From Phaeospirillum sp. (lineage in GTDB: Bacteria > Pseudomonadota > Alphaproteobacteria > Rhodospirillales > Magnetospirillaceae), in the NCBI GenBank assembly GCA_030651575.1, contig JAUSFB010000045.1, positions 88,451-152,450 on the forward strand: DNA of 64,000 bases. Direction: 5' to 3'. A model generated the notes under the pieces. That model saw nothing but the letters and a program-made list of their open reading frames with translations. It did not search any database and was not told the origin of the DNA. The position numbers and the translations under genes were made by a program. Each line of letters begins with the position of its first letter. Position 1 is the first letter of the stretch. Shown in pieces: positions 33,855 to 42,143 of this stretch.

Positions 33855-35084
33855 ATGCCGAATCAACGCCACTACTCGAAAGACATGATTGCCCAATCCC
33901 GGCGAGGAGAGCTGGCTGCCTGTCGTCGCCTGCGGGAGGCCCATCGCATGGCGGGGTTGGGATGCATGGAGCGCCAATCCGCAGACGGATGGCTGGCGGA
34001 TGATAATGCCAAGGATATGCTCGGGTTGCCCGCCGATGGGGATTTTTTCCGGCTCGATGTGGTTTTCCAGAACATCCATCCCGATGACCTTCCACAACTT
34101 GAAGCATTACTCGGGGGCAAGGTGGAGGAGACCGACGTCGAATTCCGCGTCCTCGGCGACCCCGAGCGCCTCATCCATCTGCTTGGCGCATCCTCTTCGA
34201 CAGTTGGAATGATCGTGCTGCTTCAGGACATATCCGCCCGGTTGACGACGAAAAGGCAGCGGACGGAAACGATCGAGCACATCGCCGAGACCAACCGCCT
34301 CGAAACCCTGGGCACGCTGGCCAGCGGTATTGCCCACGAGATCAACAATCCCGCCCAGTACATCAGCGACAATCTCGTCTTCATCGAAGGATCGGCCAGG
34401 AAGCTGCTGAATCTCGCCAATGAAGCGGAAAAAGCCGCCCTTGACGGCGGTAATTGGGAACCGGTGGTAACAGGGCTTGCCAGCCTCAAGCTCGACTTCC
34501 TCCGCAAGGAGTTGCCGATCGCGACCCGTCAAGCCATCGAGGGAATCGAAAGGATCGGCACCATCGTCCAGGCTATTCGGGATTTCTGCTATCCCTCGAC
34601 GACCACTCGCACCCTGTTCGACCTCAATCACCTGATCGAGGTGACCGCCGCGATGACCAGGAACAAATGGAAACATGCGGCAACCTTGGACATCGACCTC
34701 GAAGAAGCATTGCCCATGATCAGTGGGGTCGAGGGGGAGATCATGCAGGTTCTGATTAACCTCATCGTCAATGCGACCCAGTCGATCACTGATCGGAAAG
34801 CCTCGCAACGCGGGTGCATCACTGTGCGGACACGAAAAGTCGAGGATTCCGTCGAGATCGCCGTGGCGGACACCGGCGTCGGCATACCAGGTGAGAACAT
34901 GCATCGAATTTTTGAGATGTTCTACACCACGAAGGCTCCCGGACAGGGGACCGGACAGGGACTGGCCATCAGCCAAGCCATCATCCTCCGCCACAATGGA
35001 CGGATCCTGGCCGAGTCCAGTCCGGGAGAGGGAGCATGCTTCCGTATTCTGCTGCCACTCGACTGCGTGGATACCGGGCACTGA
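33855..35084 (+). CDS. Soluble histidine kinase
   Basis: A 409-residue kinase without membrane segments. An N-terminal PAS-like region (about 20-125; HRMAGLGCMERQSADGWLAD, DVVFQNIHPDDLPQLEALL) precedes the H-box LGTLASGIAHEINNPAQYIS, the N-box VLINLIVNATQSITD, the G1 box VADTGVGIP and the G2 region GTGQGLAISQAIILRHNG. The subfamily resembles NtrB-like kinases. A further frame to 33702 exists but crosses the palindromes; the ATG at 33885 is another candidate start. Its stop lies one base before the next start, so it is translationally coupled to the REC-HDOD protein, its probable partner. Confidence 0.9.
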   Translation: MPNQRHYSKDMIAQSRRGELAACRRLREAHRMAGLGCMERQSADGWLADDNAKDMLGLPADGDFFRLDVVFQNIHPDDLPQLEALLGGKVEETDVEFRVLGDPERLIHLLGASSSTVGMIVLLQDISARLTTKRQRTETIEHIAETNRLETLGTLASGIAHEINNPAQYISDNLVFIEGSARKLLNLANEAEKAALDGGNWEPVVTGLASLKLDFLRKELPIATRQAIEGIERIGTIVQAIRDFCYPSTTTRTLFDLNHLIEVTAAMTRNKWKHAATLDIDLEEALPMISGVEGEIMQVLINLIVNATQSITDRKASQRGCITVRTRKVEDSVEIAVADTGVGIPGENMHRIFEMFYTTKAPGQGTGQGLAISQAIILRHNGRILAESSPGEGACFRILLPLDCVDTGH

Positions 35085-35085
35085 C

Positions 35086-36309
35086 ATGGAAAGCAGGCCA
35101 TTCATCCTTTTCGTCGATGACGAGCAGGCCATTCTCGACGGCCTGTTTCGAAGTCTTTCGGCCATGGATGAGCCTTGGAACATGCTGTTCTCCACCAGCG
35201 GGACGCAGGCGCTGGAACTGATCGCCAGACACAGGATCGACGTGATCGTCTCCGATCTCAGGATGCCCGGGATGGATGGCGCCGAACTTCTTGCGACCGT
35301 GCGGCGCCTATCCCCCGAAACCACGCGGATCATCCTGTCGGGATGCTCGGAGCGCGAGGTCCCGTACCAGACCGTTGGTCCAGCCCACCAGCACTACACC
35401 AAGCCGTGCAGCAGCGTGAAACTCTCCGAGGCCATCAACCGCGCCTTGGCCGTCCGTCGGCGGCTGCGCTCGCCGGAGGTCCTGTCGCTTGTCTCGGGAA
35501 CGAAATCGGCCCCGACCGTCCAGAAATCCTTGGCGGACCTGTTCGCCGAAATCCAGTCGCCACGCGGCTCGGCCGCCAGTGTCGCCCGCATCATCGAGCG
35601 GGATATCGGGCTGACCGCGCAATTGCTGAAATTCGCCAATTCCGGCTTCTTCCGCGTGGCGGCGCCCATAAGCGACGCCGCTCACGCCGCCCGCCTGCTC
35701 GGCTTGGAGATCATCCGGGCGCTGTTCGTCATGGGCAAGACCTTCGAGACATTTCGCGGCCCCGGCATCGACATCCGTATCGTCAACCGATTGCAGGAAC
35801 GCAGCTTGGTGATCGGCCTGCTCGCCCGCCGGATAGCTGCGGCCGAAGGGATGCCCAACCAAGTCGTCGAGCAGGCCCAGTGCGCCGGCATGCTCGCCCA
35901 TATCGGGTCGCTGCTTCTTCTCAACGCCATGAAAGACAAGGTCAAGGATATCGCTGATGAACTCGACATCTCGGGTGGAGTCATCACCGATGTCGAGCGT
36001 AAGGTCCTGGGCGTCACCCATGCCGATTGCGGCGCGGCCCTCCTGGACCTGTGGGGCTTCCCCAGCGCCGTGGTCGAGGCCGTCCTGTTCCACCACGAAC
36101 CCAGCCAGCGCGGTGGACAGTCCTGCGTCACAGCGCTCACCGCCGTTCATGCGGCACAAGCCCTGGTCAAGTTTTCGACCACACAACTCGGCCAGCCCAA
36201 AGTCCTGCTGGCCGCCCTTGACGGGGACCACCTGCGGCAGAGCGGCACCCTCGACCATGTAGGCAGTTGGGGACAGATCGCGCGATCGGTGCTGGCGGGC
36301 GCCGGGTGA
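35086..36309 (+). CDS. Receiver-HDOD signalling protein
   Basis: A 407-residue protein. The receiver (about 1-120) has FILFVDDEQAILDGLFRSLS, VIVSDLRMPGMDGAELL and HYTKPCSS. The HDOD domain (about 140-340) contains LTAQLLKFANSGFFRVAAPI, LLARRIAAAEGMPNQVVEQA, GMLAHIGSLLLLNAM and FHHEPSQRG. HDOD domains are degenerate HD relatives that often recruit partners rather than hydrolyse nucleotides. It starts one base after the histidine kinase stop and should be its phosphorylation target. The receiver is close in style to that of the LuxR-type regulator at 30.7-31.7 kb, suggesting common ancestry. Confidence 0.9.
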   Translation: MESRPFILFVDDEQAILDGLFRSLSAMDEPWNMLFSTSGTQALELIARHRIDVIVSDLRMPGMDGAELLATVRRLSPETTRIILSGCSEREVPYQTVGPAHQHYTKPCSSVKLSEAINRALAVRRRLRSPEVLSLVSGTKSAPTVQKSLADLFAEIQSPRGSAASVARIIERDIGLTAQLLKFANSGFFRVAAPISDAAHAARLLGLEIIRALFVMGKTFETFRGPGIDIRIVNRLQERSLVIGLLARRIAAAEGMPNQVVEQAQCAGMLAHIGSLLLLNAMKDKVKDIADELDISGGVITDVERKVLGVTHADCGAALLDLWGFPSAVVEAVLFHHEPSQRGGQSCVTALTAVHAAQALVKFSTTQLGQPKVLLAALDGDHLRQSGTLDHVGSWGQIARSVLAGAG

Positions 36310-36383
36310 CGCCGCCAGCGACATCAGCACCTTGTCCTGTTCAATTCCGGGACGGCAAATCTATTGAATACTTTCGCTCCACG

Positions 36384-36399
36384 CCCCCCATTTGAGGAG
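36384..36399. repeat. Degenerate C6-ATTT-GAGGAG palindrome
   Basis: CCCCCCATTTGAGGAG lies between the convergent REC-HDOD and small minus-strand genes. It is the only copy of this family outside a divergent gap. Confidence 0.45.
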
Positions 36400-36404
36400 C
36401 TCCC

Positions 36405-36596
36405 TCAGCGTGGGCCGAGACGCTCGACCCATTCAATCGCCTCGGCCCCGCCCATGTTGGGATACCTCATCAGAATGGCCATGGCGGCGATCTTCACCTG
36501 TTCCTGTTCGTCCTTTCCGGCGACCTGCGCCACCGTCATGGCCTTGACGATCAGTTTTTTCGCTTCCCATCGGTCGATGGTGCAGCCGCCGGTCAT
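36405..36596 (-). CDS. Small hypothetical protein
   Basis: A 63-residue frame: MTGGCTIDRWEAKKLIVKAM, then AQVAGKDEQEQVKIAAMAIL and a tail MGGAEAIEWVERLGPR. The composition is that of a helical protein. No family recognised. The frame extends to 36653, but the extra N-terminus is Arg-rich. Possibly a remnant. Confidence 0.4.
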   Translation of the reverse strand: MTGGCTIDRWEAKKLIVKAMTVAQVAGKDEQEQVKIAAMAILMRYPNMGGAEAIEWVERLGPR

Positions 36597-36731
36597 GGCC
36601 GCCAGCACGCGCAGACCAGAGCAGCCACGACGACCACGGCGAAGAGGTAACAAAACCGCTTGGGTTGTGGTCGGGGGCGCGGGGCGAGGTGAATGGTCAA
36701 TATCGCAGGCCGAAGTTTTCCCAACGGGTTC

Positions 36732-37955
36732 CTACGCATTCCTGACCTCATGCAACAGCGTCGCAACCTCCCGTTCCAACGCCTGGCTGGCCGCCATCAG
36801 TTTGCCCACGATGCGGATCACCCCCTGGGCCATCTGGTCGGTTTCCGATGCGGCATCGGCCACATCGCCGATGGATCGGGATACCTCGGCTGTTCCCTTC
36901 GATGCTTGATCGACGCTGCGAGCGATCTCGGCCGTGGCCGCCCCCTGCTCCTCAACCGCTCCGGCAATGGCCGTCGACAGCTCGCTGATATGGGAGATGG
37001 TCGTGGTGATGCCGCCGATGGCCCCGACCGCGGCCTTCGTCTCTTCCTGCACCGAGGTGATCTGCTGCCGGATTTGGCCGGTGGCCTGGGCGGTCTGGCC
37101 GGCGAGCCCCTTGACCTCAGTGGCGACGACGGCGAAGCCCTTGCCGGCCTCTCCCGCCCTTGCCGCCTCGATGGTGGCGTTGAGCGCCAGCAGATTGGTC
37201 TGACTGGCGATGTCGTTGATGAGACCGACCACATCGCCGATCCTGCCGGCGGCATTAGCCAAGCTGCCGATCCTCACATTCGCGGCCTGCGCCTCGTCTC
37301 CTGCGGATGAAGCGATCGAGGCCGCCTGCTGGACCTGGCGGGAGATCTCCTGGATCGAGGCCGTCAGTTCCGTGCCCGCTGCCGAAACCGTCTGGATATT
37401 AGCCGTCGCCTGCTGGGTGGCCGAGGCCACCTCGGCACTTTTCTTGAGGGTCTCCTGCGCAGCCTCCTGCAGACCCTCGGCGTTACCGTCGAGAAACTCG
37501 ACCGACTTGACGACCTCCGCCACCACCCGCGTTATCTGCTGCTCGAATCGGGTGATGCATTCCGACACCCTGTCCCGATAGGTATCCCGCTCCGCGGGCT
37601 CCCGCCGTTCCCGCACCACACAGGCCGCCATCTCGACGGCGGCAGCCCAGTCCGAGACAGCCTGCATCAGCACGCCGAACTCGTCCTGTCGCCCCTCAGG
37701 GTCAAGGCGAACGCCGATGCGGCCCTGCCGAACGGCCTCGACCGCTTCGACCATTCGGCCCAATGGCTGTCGGATCGACCGGCCAGCCAGCGCTATCGCG
37801 ATGGATTCAAGGCAGATCACCATCACGGCAGTCGTAGTCGTGGCCCAGCCATCGTCGACGCCGATGATGGCGGCGCTCCCGATTACTCCGGCGGAGACCA
37901 GACCGCCGATGGCGATCTGCGACAGCTTCGTCCCGATCCCGATGTTTCGCACCAT
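36732..37955 (-). CDS. Methyl-accepting chemotaxis protein, short membrane receptor
   Basis: A 407-residue receptor with two N-terminal membrane helices ([20 protein letters not shown] and [18 protein letters not shown]) separated by only about ten residues, so there is almost no periplasmic ligand domain. A HAMP-like region ([19 protein letters not shown]) precedes the signalling domain with the tip [20 protein letters not shown]. The C-terminus lacks a typical CheR-binding pentapeptide. The tip matches that of the other receptor almost exactly, so the two could share partners. It is followed by an unrelated small gene and preceded by the cheZ operon on the same strand. Confidence 0.92.
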   Translation of the reverse strand: MVRNIGIGTKLSQIAIGGLVSAGVIGSAAIIGVDDGWATTTTAVMVICLESIAIALAGRSIRQPLGRMVEAVEAVRQGRIGVRLDPEGRQDEFGVLMQAVSDWAAAVEMAACVVRERREPAERDTYRDRVSECITRFEQQITRVVAEVVKSVEFLDGNAEGLQEAAQETLKKSAEVASATQQATANIQTVSAAGTELTASIQEISRQVQQAASIASSAGDEAQAANVRIGSLANAAGRIGDVVGLINDIASQTNLLALNATIEAARAGEAGKGFAVVATEVKGLAGQTAQATGQIRQQITSVQEETKAAVGAIGGITTTISHISELSTAIAGAVEEQGAATAEIARSVDQASKGTAEVSRSIGDVADAASETDQMAQGVIRIVGKLMAASQALEREVATLLHEVRNA

Positions 37956-38065
37956 ACGTCTCCCAGGATGCCGGGCAATCCCCAGGTCTTGTCACATGCG
38001 TCGTCCTGCGCACTTCGTGAGTGTGTGATTGATAATCGCGCGCATCGTGTCCCAGCGATGGGACG

Positions 38066-38581
38066 TCATCCCGATGACGGTGCAGCCAGCCGCTCCAGGT
38101 CTCGCCACGTGATCCGGACGTCCATGTCGATATCCGACCCCGACACGGGCTGGCTGACCCAATCCAGGAGCGAACCGGCCAGCCACCACGTCTCCAGGCC
38201 GATAGGCCCCGCGTCATCCCGTCCCCCGCCGCCGAAAAAGTGCTCGGCATGGGCGGCGATGACCTCCTGCGAAGTCCCCACCACCGCCATGCCGACCAGA
38301 TCGGACAGCATGGTCCGGGCCTCGCGGAGGTGGCCAGCGCGATCGACGATCGCCTCGATGCCAAGGCTGGCCTCACAGGAAGCCCGTTCTTCCTGCAACC
38401 TGACCAACTCGGCACCGTCGGTGCCGCCTGCGGCCAGCGCCTTGAACCGCTTGTTCCAACCTGCCTCGAATTTGACGTACAAGTTCAGCAAGCGCTTCAG
38501 CTCTCGCTCCGCGGCCTCGATGTCGGTCGCGATATCGACAGCGATGGAGGGGTGCTGCAGATCAAAGGATGACATGTTCAC
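38066..38581 (-). CDS. Hypothetical protein coupled to cheZ
   Basis: A 171-residue protein of unknown function, helical, no signal peptide. Stretches include DIEAAERELKRLLNLYVKFE, QEERASCEASLGIEAIVD and DVRITWRDLERLAAPSSG. Its start overlaps the cheZ stop by four bases (ATGA), so it is co-translated with cheZ and is probably a chemotaxis or cytoskeletal accessory protein. Family not recognised. Confidence 0.7.
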   Translation of the reverse strand: MNMSSFDLQHPSIAVDIATDIEAAERELKRLLNLYVKFEAGWNKRFKALAAGGTDGAELVRLQEERASCEASLGIEAIVDRAGHLREARTMLSDLVGMAVVGTSQEVIAAHAEHFFGGGGRDDAGPIGLETWWLAGSLLDWVSQPVSGSDIDMDVRITWRDLERLAAPSSG

Positions 38582-39270
38582 GGCGCACCTCCTGACGATT
38601 CCGTCCAGTCCAGCATGGCGTCGATCTCACTCTGACTGACCCCCTTGCCGTCGAGCTGAGGACCGTTGAGAAGACGACGGTCGGTATCGACGGCGATGTC
38701 AGCCGGGAGGGGCAGTGCGCTGAACGAGTCTTCGCCCCAGATACGGATGATCGAGGCGATGCGCTCCTCGACATAACGAAGCGTGTTGACCACCTTGGAC
38801 ACCCGCTGCCCGGTGATGTCCTGAAAGCCGCAGTGCTCGAACAACTTCATCGCCGCATCCGTGATCTGATCGGCGATTTCGGTGGTCAGCGGCTCCTTCA
38901 CGTTGTCGCGCAGCCGCTCCGCCAACGCTTCGATCTCTTCCGCCCGCTGAAGGATGCTGTTGGTGGCCTGCTCGGTCGCCCCCACCACGGCATCCAGTTC
39001 GCTGGTGGCCACCACCAGCCGATCTTCGCGCGCCTTTGGGTGTTTGAGGGCGGCAACCTCCACCTTGGTATGCTCGATATAGTCGCGGAGCTCCTGCAAC
39101 TCGCGCCGGAGCATGCCGACATCGGGAGTGGCCGGCCCTGGGCCGCTGTCCATGAGATTCTCCATCTCCTCGCGCAGCGAGAGGATGGCGACCAGAACCT
39201 GCTCATTGGTAATGATTGCTTCTTTCGGGGGGTGCCTCATCTGCCTGCCGTCCGTCATTGCTTCCGACAT
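38578..39270 (-). CDS. cheZ: CheZ-type protein phosphatase
   Basis: A 230-residue helical CheZ-like phosphatase that dephosphorylates CheY-P. The active region is FEHCGFQDITGQRVSKVVNT, with the Asp and Gln of the CheZ D/Q active site. A long coiled helix precedes it (ELDAVVGATEQATNSILQRA). The C-terminal helix GVSQSEIDAMLDW matches the CheY-binding tail of CheZ and is strikingly like the CheY-binding N-terminus of FliM (SQxEIDALL). Start at 39270 or ATG 39258; a longer frame to 39330 overlaps the upstream gene. Order in the operon: 66-residue protein, cheZ, 171-residue protein. Confidence 0.85.
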   Translation of the reverse strand: MSEAMTDGRQMRHPPKEAIITNEQVLVAILSLREEMENLMDSGPGPATPDVGMLRRELQELRDYIEHTKVEVAALKHPKAREDRLVVATSELDAVVGATEQATNSILQRAEEIEALAERLRDNVKEPLTTEIADQITDAAMKLFEHCGFQDITGQRVSKVVNTLRYVEERIASIIRIWGEDSFSALPLPADIAVDTDRRLLNGPQLDGKGVSQSEIDAMLDWTESSGGAP

Positions 39271-39277
39271 ATCCCTG

Positions 39278-39478
39278 CTACTTGTTGGCCTTGAAGTCGA
39301 TTTTCCCGACCTCGGCCAGCGCCGCGGCATCCTCGATCCCCGTCACGGCGGCCAACAACATGGCTGCCGCCGTCACCCCCTCTCGATGGGCCATATCCTC
39401 CACACGTCCCACCCCCACGGCATCCTGGAAGGTCTCGTCATAGGCGGTCAGAACCATCTCCAACGTCGCTGCGTCCAC
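39278..39478 (-). CDS. Small hypothetical protein preceding cheZ
   Basis: A 66-residue protein (MDAATLEMVLTAYDETFQDA, later REGVTAAAMLLAAVTGIEDA) ending eight bases before the cheZ start. It appears acidic and helical. No domain recognised. It is the first gene of the cheZ operon, and a C6-ATTT-G6 palindrome lies 83 bp upstream. Confidence 0.6.
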   Translation of the reverse strand: MDAATLEMVLTAYDETFQDAVGVGRVEDMAHREGVTAAAMLLAAVTGIEDAAALAEVGKIDFKANK

Positions 39479-39560
39479 TCGAACAATCCTTTTCTTGTGG
39501 CAGCCGAAATGCCAAACCCGCCCTTCGTCAAAGCATTATCCCAACACCCGCGCCCCACCT

Positions 39561-39576
39561 CCCCCCATTTGGGGGG
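39561..39576. repeat. Perfect C6-ATTT-G6 palindrome
   Basis: CCCCCCATTTGGGGGG is the cleanest copy of the recurring motif. It lies in the gap between the minus-strand cheZ operon and the plus-strand small genes, 83 bp upstream of the former. Confidence 0.8.
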
Positions 39577-39686
39577 TGTTCCGAAAGAAAATACCAAACA
39601 TACACATTACTAATGTACCGCCATTGAATGACATAGCAACAAATGACAAATGATTCTAAACAAGACTCACACCGATTTCACCGGAA

Positions 39687-39857
39687 TTGTTGAATGCGAG
39701 CGCGGATTCCCGTGACATCAACCAGCAATGGTGGGGTGATCATGCGCAGTACTACACAACGATGGGCATCAACCCGCCGATGGTGGCCAATTATCATGCC
39801 CACCCTGGAACAGGGGGGCGGCGATGGGTGGCACATATGACCGAGGGAAAAGGATGA
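39687..39857 (+). CDS. Small unknown protein with TTG start
   Basis: A 56-residue frame opening with two TTG codons (the first at 39687, with CCGGA upstream). The protein contains INQQWWGDHAQYYTTMGINP, then MVANYHAHPGTGGRRWV. The aromatic and histidine-rich composition is unlike chance translation of GC-rich DNA. Its stop overlaps the next ATG in ATGA, indicating coupled translation with the 63-residue gene. A frame on the opposite strand covers the same bases but has no such support. Function unknown; HAH and DH could bind metal (speculation). Confidence 0.55.
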   Translation: MLNASADSRDINQQWWGDHAQYYTTMGINPPMVANYHAHPGTGGRRWVAHMTEGKG

Positions 39858-40045
39858 AAGACCCATCCCGTCAGAACATCGTCATCGCCCTGGCGTACCG
39901 CGAGGCACTTCTGGTCATGAAGAAGCGCGGGGTCACCGGCTCTTCTGCCCACGAAGAGGCATTAGCATCGGCCGCCAAGGTTTCCACCCGTCTGCTCGGC
40001 CGCTCCGTCACGCCAGATGATGTGGCCAGGACTACAGGACCATAG
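39854..40045 (+). CDS. Small protein, paralogue of the 29.4-kb gene
   Basis: A 63-residue protein with AYREA, AAKV and a terminal PDDV motif in the same order as the 61-residue protein at 29399-29584. The ATG at 39854 has GAGGG upstream and overlaps the previous stop; an ATG at 39824 is rejected. It is followed after three bases by the guanylate kinase gene, so three genes form a compact unit. Confidence 0.65.
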   Translation: MKDPSRQNIVIALAYREALLVMKKRGVTGSSAHEEALASAAKVSTRLLGRSVTPDDVARTTGP

Positions 40046-40048
40046 GGA

Positions 40049-40645
40049 ATGGAACTCACTCTTCCCCGCCAAGGGCTGATGCTGGCGCTGTCGTCGCCCT
40101 CAGGGGCAGGCAAGAGTACCATTGCCCGCGCCCTGCTGGAGCGCGACCCGCACATCACCATGTCGGTGTCGTGCACAACCAGACCGCCACGCCTGGGTGA
40201 GATGGATGGCCGCGACTACCATTTTATCGGCATCGACCTGTTCCTGGAGATGATGGAGGGCGGGCAGTTCCTTGAGCACGCCCGGGTGTTCGATAATTTC
40301 TACGGCACTCCGAGAGGACCGGTGGGGGATACGCTGGCCTCGGGCCGCGACGTGCTGCTCGACATCGATTGGCAGGGGACCCAGCAATTGTGTCTGAACG
40401 TGCGGGCGGATCTCGTCACCGTGTTCATCCTGCCGCCCTCGATGGAGGAGTTGGAGCAACGCTTGCGCACCCGCGCCCAGGATGGCGACGAGATGGACCA
40501 CTGGTTCGAATACGATTACATCCTTCTCAACACCGAGGTCGAACGCTCCGTCACCCGCGTCCAGGCCATTCTCGATTCCGAGCGCCTCAAACGCGACCGG
40601 CAAATCGGCATGGCCGCCTTCGTCAACCGATTGCGCGGCCGATAG
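40049..40645 (+). CDS. gmk: Guanylate kinase
   Basis: A 198-residue GMP kinase. The P-loop is LSSPSGAGKSTIARALLERD. The GMP-binding region has VSCTTRPPRLGEMDGRDYHF, followed by GQFLEHARVFDNFYGTPR and LLDIDWQGTQQL. These fit the usual catalytic and lid regions. It converts GMP to GDP with ATP. It sits among signalling and small genes rather than at a typical core locus, so it may be a second copy; a core copy cannot be checked here. The 3' end overlaps the convergent hypothetical gene by 23 bp. Confidence 0.9.
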   Translation: MELTLPRQGLMLALSSPSGAGKSTIARALLERDPHITMSVSCTTRPPRLGEMDGRDYHFIGIDLFLEMMEGGQFLEHARVFDNFYGTPRGPVGDTLASGRDVLLDIDWQGTQQLCLNVRADLVTVFILPPSMEELEQRLRTRAQDGDEMDHWFEYDYILLNTEVERSVTRVQAILDSERLKRDRQIGMAAFVNRLRGR

Positions 40646-41474
40646 GGGTGGCACGCGCCCATGACTGGTTGCCCCCGATGGCGGCCAGATGGACGAACAG
40701 GCGGCCGAACACGGTTTCCGGCGTCCGTCCGAACCGTTGCGTGAACGCGGCTGCCGAGGCTTCATCGAAGCGATGCGGATGGACGTTGGAGAACAATGCC
40801 CCCATCAGGCACGAAAATTGCGCATCGCCAATCTGCTTGTGGCGGGATCGCTCCTCGATGCTGCGCACGACGAACGCATTCGGTGCGACGGCGGAGGACG
40901 CCGGATTCGTGTTGAGGAACAAAAGGAACCAGTCCTTTCTTAGGTCGAAGCGACGGAAACTGTCGGCCAGAGTCACGAGCGCATCGAGCGAGACCGCCCG
41001 CGCCTCGTCACTGGCGACGATGGCCGCCCAGTCCGTGACCTCGTTCTCGCGGCGATGAGCCTGCACAACAGCCACAGCTCGCTGCTGAAGCGTTTCATAC
41101 AGATCACATCCGAGCATCATGCGCAAAGCCTCAACCAACCGGGACACGATGCCCCGCGGCAGTCCAGCCTGTGGGTCATCGAGAAGCCGTTCCACCGGCT
41201 GAAGGATGATACGGGTCAGCGCATTTGTACGACGCTTGTCCTGTTCAACCACCTTTGCCACCGCTAGGCAGTTCCTTGCCCTGTGGGCATAGAATACCTC
41301 GAAGGGGCCGGAGGGCATCAATATGCGCTCGATGATGGCTTGGAGGTCGGCGAGCCTGATACACTGGCCGTCGGGGGATTTTTCCTCAGCCAGCTTGAAC
41401 AGGGCGCCGAGAATCGTGCCTGCCGTCGAACTGCATTGCGCAGAAGCGATAGAGCAACTCATGGACTGTGACAT
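40623..41474 (-). CDS. Hypothetical protein
   Basis: A 283-residue protein, apparently cytoplasmic and helical. It includes LADLQAIIERILMPSGPFEV, VSRLVEALRMMLGCDLYETL and FLNTNPASSAVAPNAFVVRS. No known domain recognised. ATG 41474 is chosen because GGAGGGGAGAGG lies directly upstream; an in-frame ATG at 41519 is possible. A C9-AAAT-G4 palindrome lies 92 bp upstream of the chosen start. The gene is convergent with gmk. Confidence 0.65.
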   Translation of the reverse strand: MSQSMSCSIASAQCSSTAGTILGALFKLAEEKSPDGQCIRLADLQAIIERILMPSGPFEVFYAHRARNCLAVAKVVEQDKRRTNALTRIILQPVERLLDDPQAGLPRGIVSRLVEALRMMLGCDLYETLQQRAVAVVQAHRRENEVTDWAAIVASDEARAVSLDALVTLADSFRRFDLRKDWFLLFLNTNPASSAVAPNAFVVRSIEERSRHKQIGDAQFSCLMGALFSNVHPHRFDEASAAAFTQRFGRTPETVFGRLFVHLAAIGGNQSWARATPIGRAIG

Positions 41475-41565
41475 CCTCTCCCCTCCATCTCCGGCAGACG
41501 ACGCCTCCCGAACCGTCATGCCTCGCCCTTCCTTTACTGATTCTTAATATTATGGCGAGACAACG

Positions 41566-41582
41566 CCCCCCCCCAAATGGGG
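41566..41582. repeat. C9-AAAT-G4 palindrome
   Basis: The last copy of the motif, in the divergent gap between the 283-residue gene and the metallopeptidase-like frame. Confidence 0.65.
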
Positions 41583-41765
41583 AGGGTACCCATTCGATAT
41601 ATGCAGCCTACCGTCACGGCGTTACCGCCTCCACCGGGCCGACAAGGTGGGCCGCATAGTGACGATGGCTTGACTAACAGACCTTATGGAGCTTTTCCTG
41701 ATATCGGATGCGCTCGTACCGGGTTGGCCAGCCTTTGGTGTCTCTCGTATGTGGCATTCCATATT

Positions 41766-42083
41766 ATGAATGCCGCTTCTGGACGTCAGCGGATAAGGGG
41801 TGCGACCGATACCCGCTTCGACCTTGGCCTATATTTTGAAGCACTGCGCCTGGGCGAATACATCGGCTGTGCCCGACAACTATTCTATGGCGATTCCCCG
41901 TGGCCCAAGCATCTAGCACAGCCGCAAGACGTCTCCGACGAGAACAGCCCTGAATGGCTCAACAACATCTGTTTGGGCGTGCTGAGTTGGATCACGCCCC
42001 ACGAGATCGGCCATGTGTACCATGGTGATGACGTGGTGGCGCCTTACTACGTAACGCCGGTTTCCCCGGAATACGACCGGTGA
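41766..42083 (+). pseudogene. Metallopeptidase-like (HEIGH) fragment
   Basis: The frame contains FDLGLYFEALRLGEYIGCAR and LNNICLGVLSWITPHEIGHV. HEIGH is a zinc-protease HExxH motif, but only 24 residues follow, so the third zinc ligand and the rest of the domain seem lost. ATG 41766 is a convenient start; the frame extends back to 41577. It ends 67 bp before a 51-bp palindrome. I regard it as a truncated gene, possibly related to phage-exclusion type proteases (weak). Confidence 0.4.
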
Positions 42084-42143
42084 TAGCGTGAATGTTGCCG
42101 CCCCAAAAATCTAGGGGTCGCACAAGAGCAAACAGGAGGTTTG

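Noticed and set aside
39678..39866. 62-codon minus frame over the small TTG gene
   Set aside because: No ribosome site, and the plus strand has an ATGA overlap and a plausible protein.
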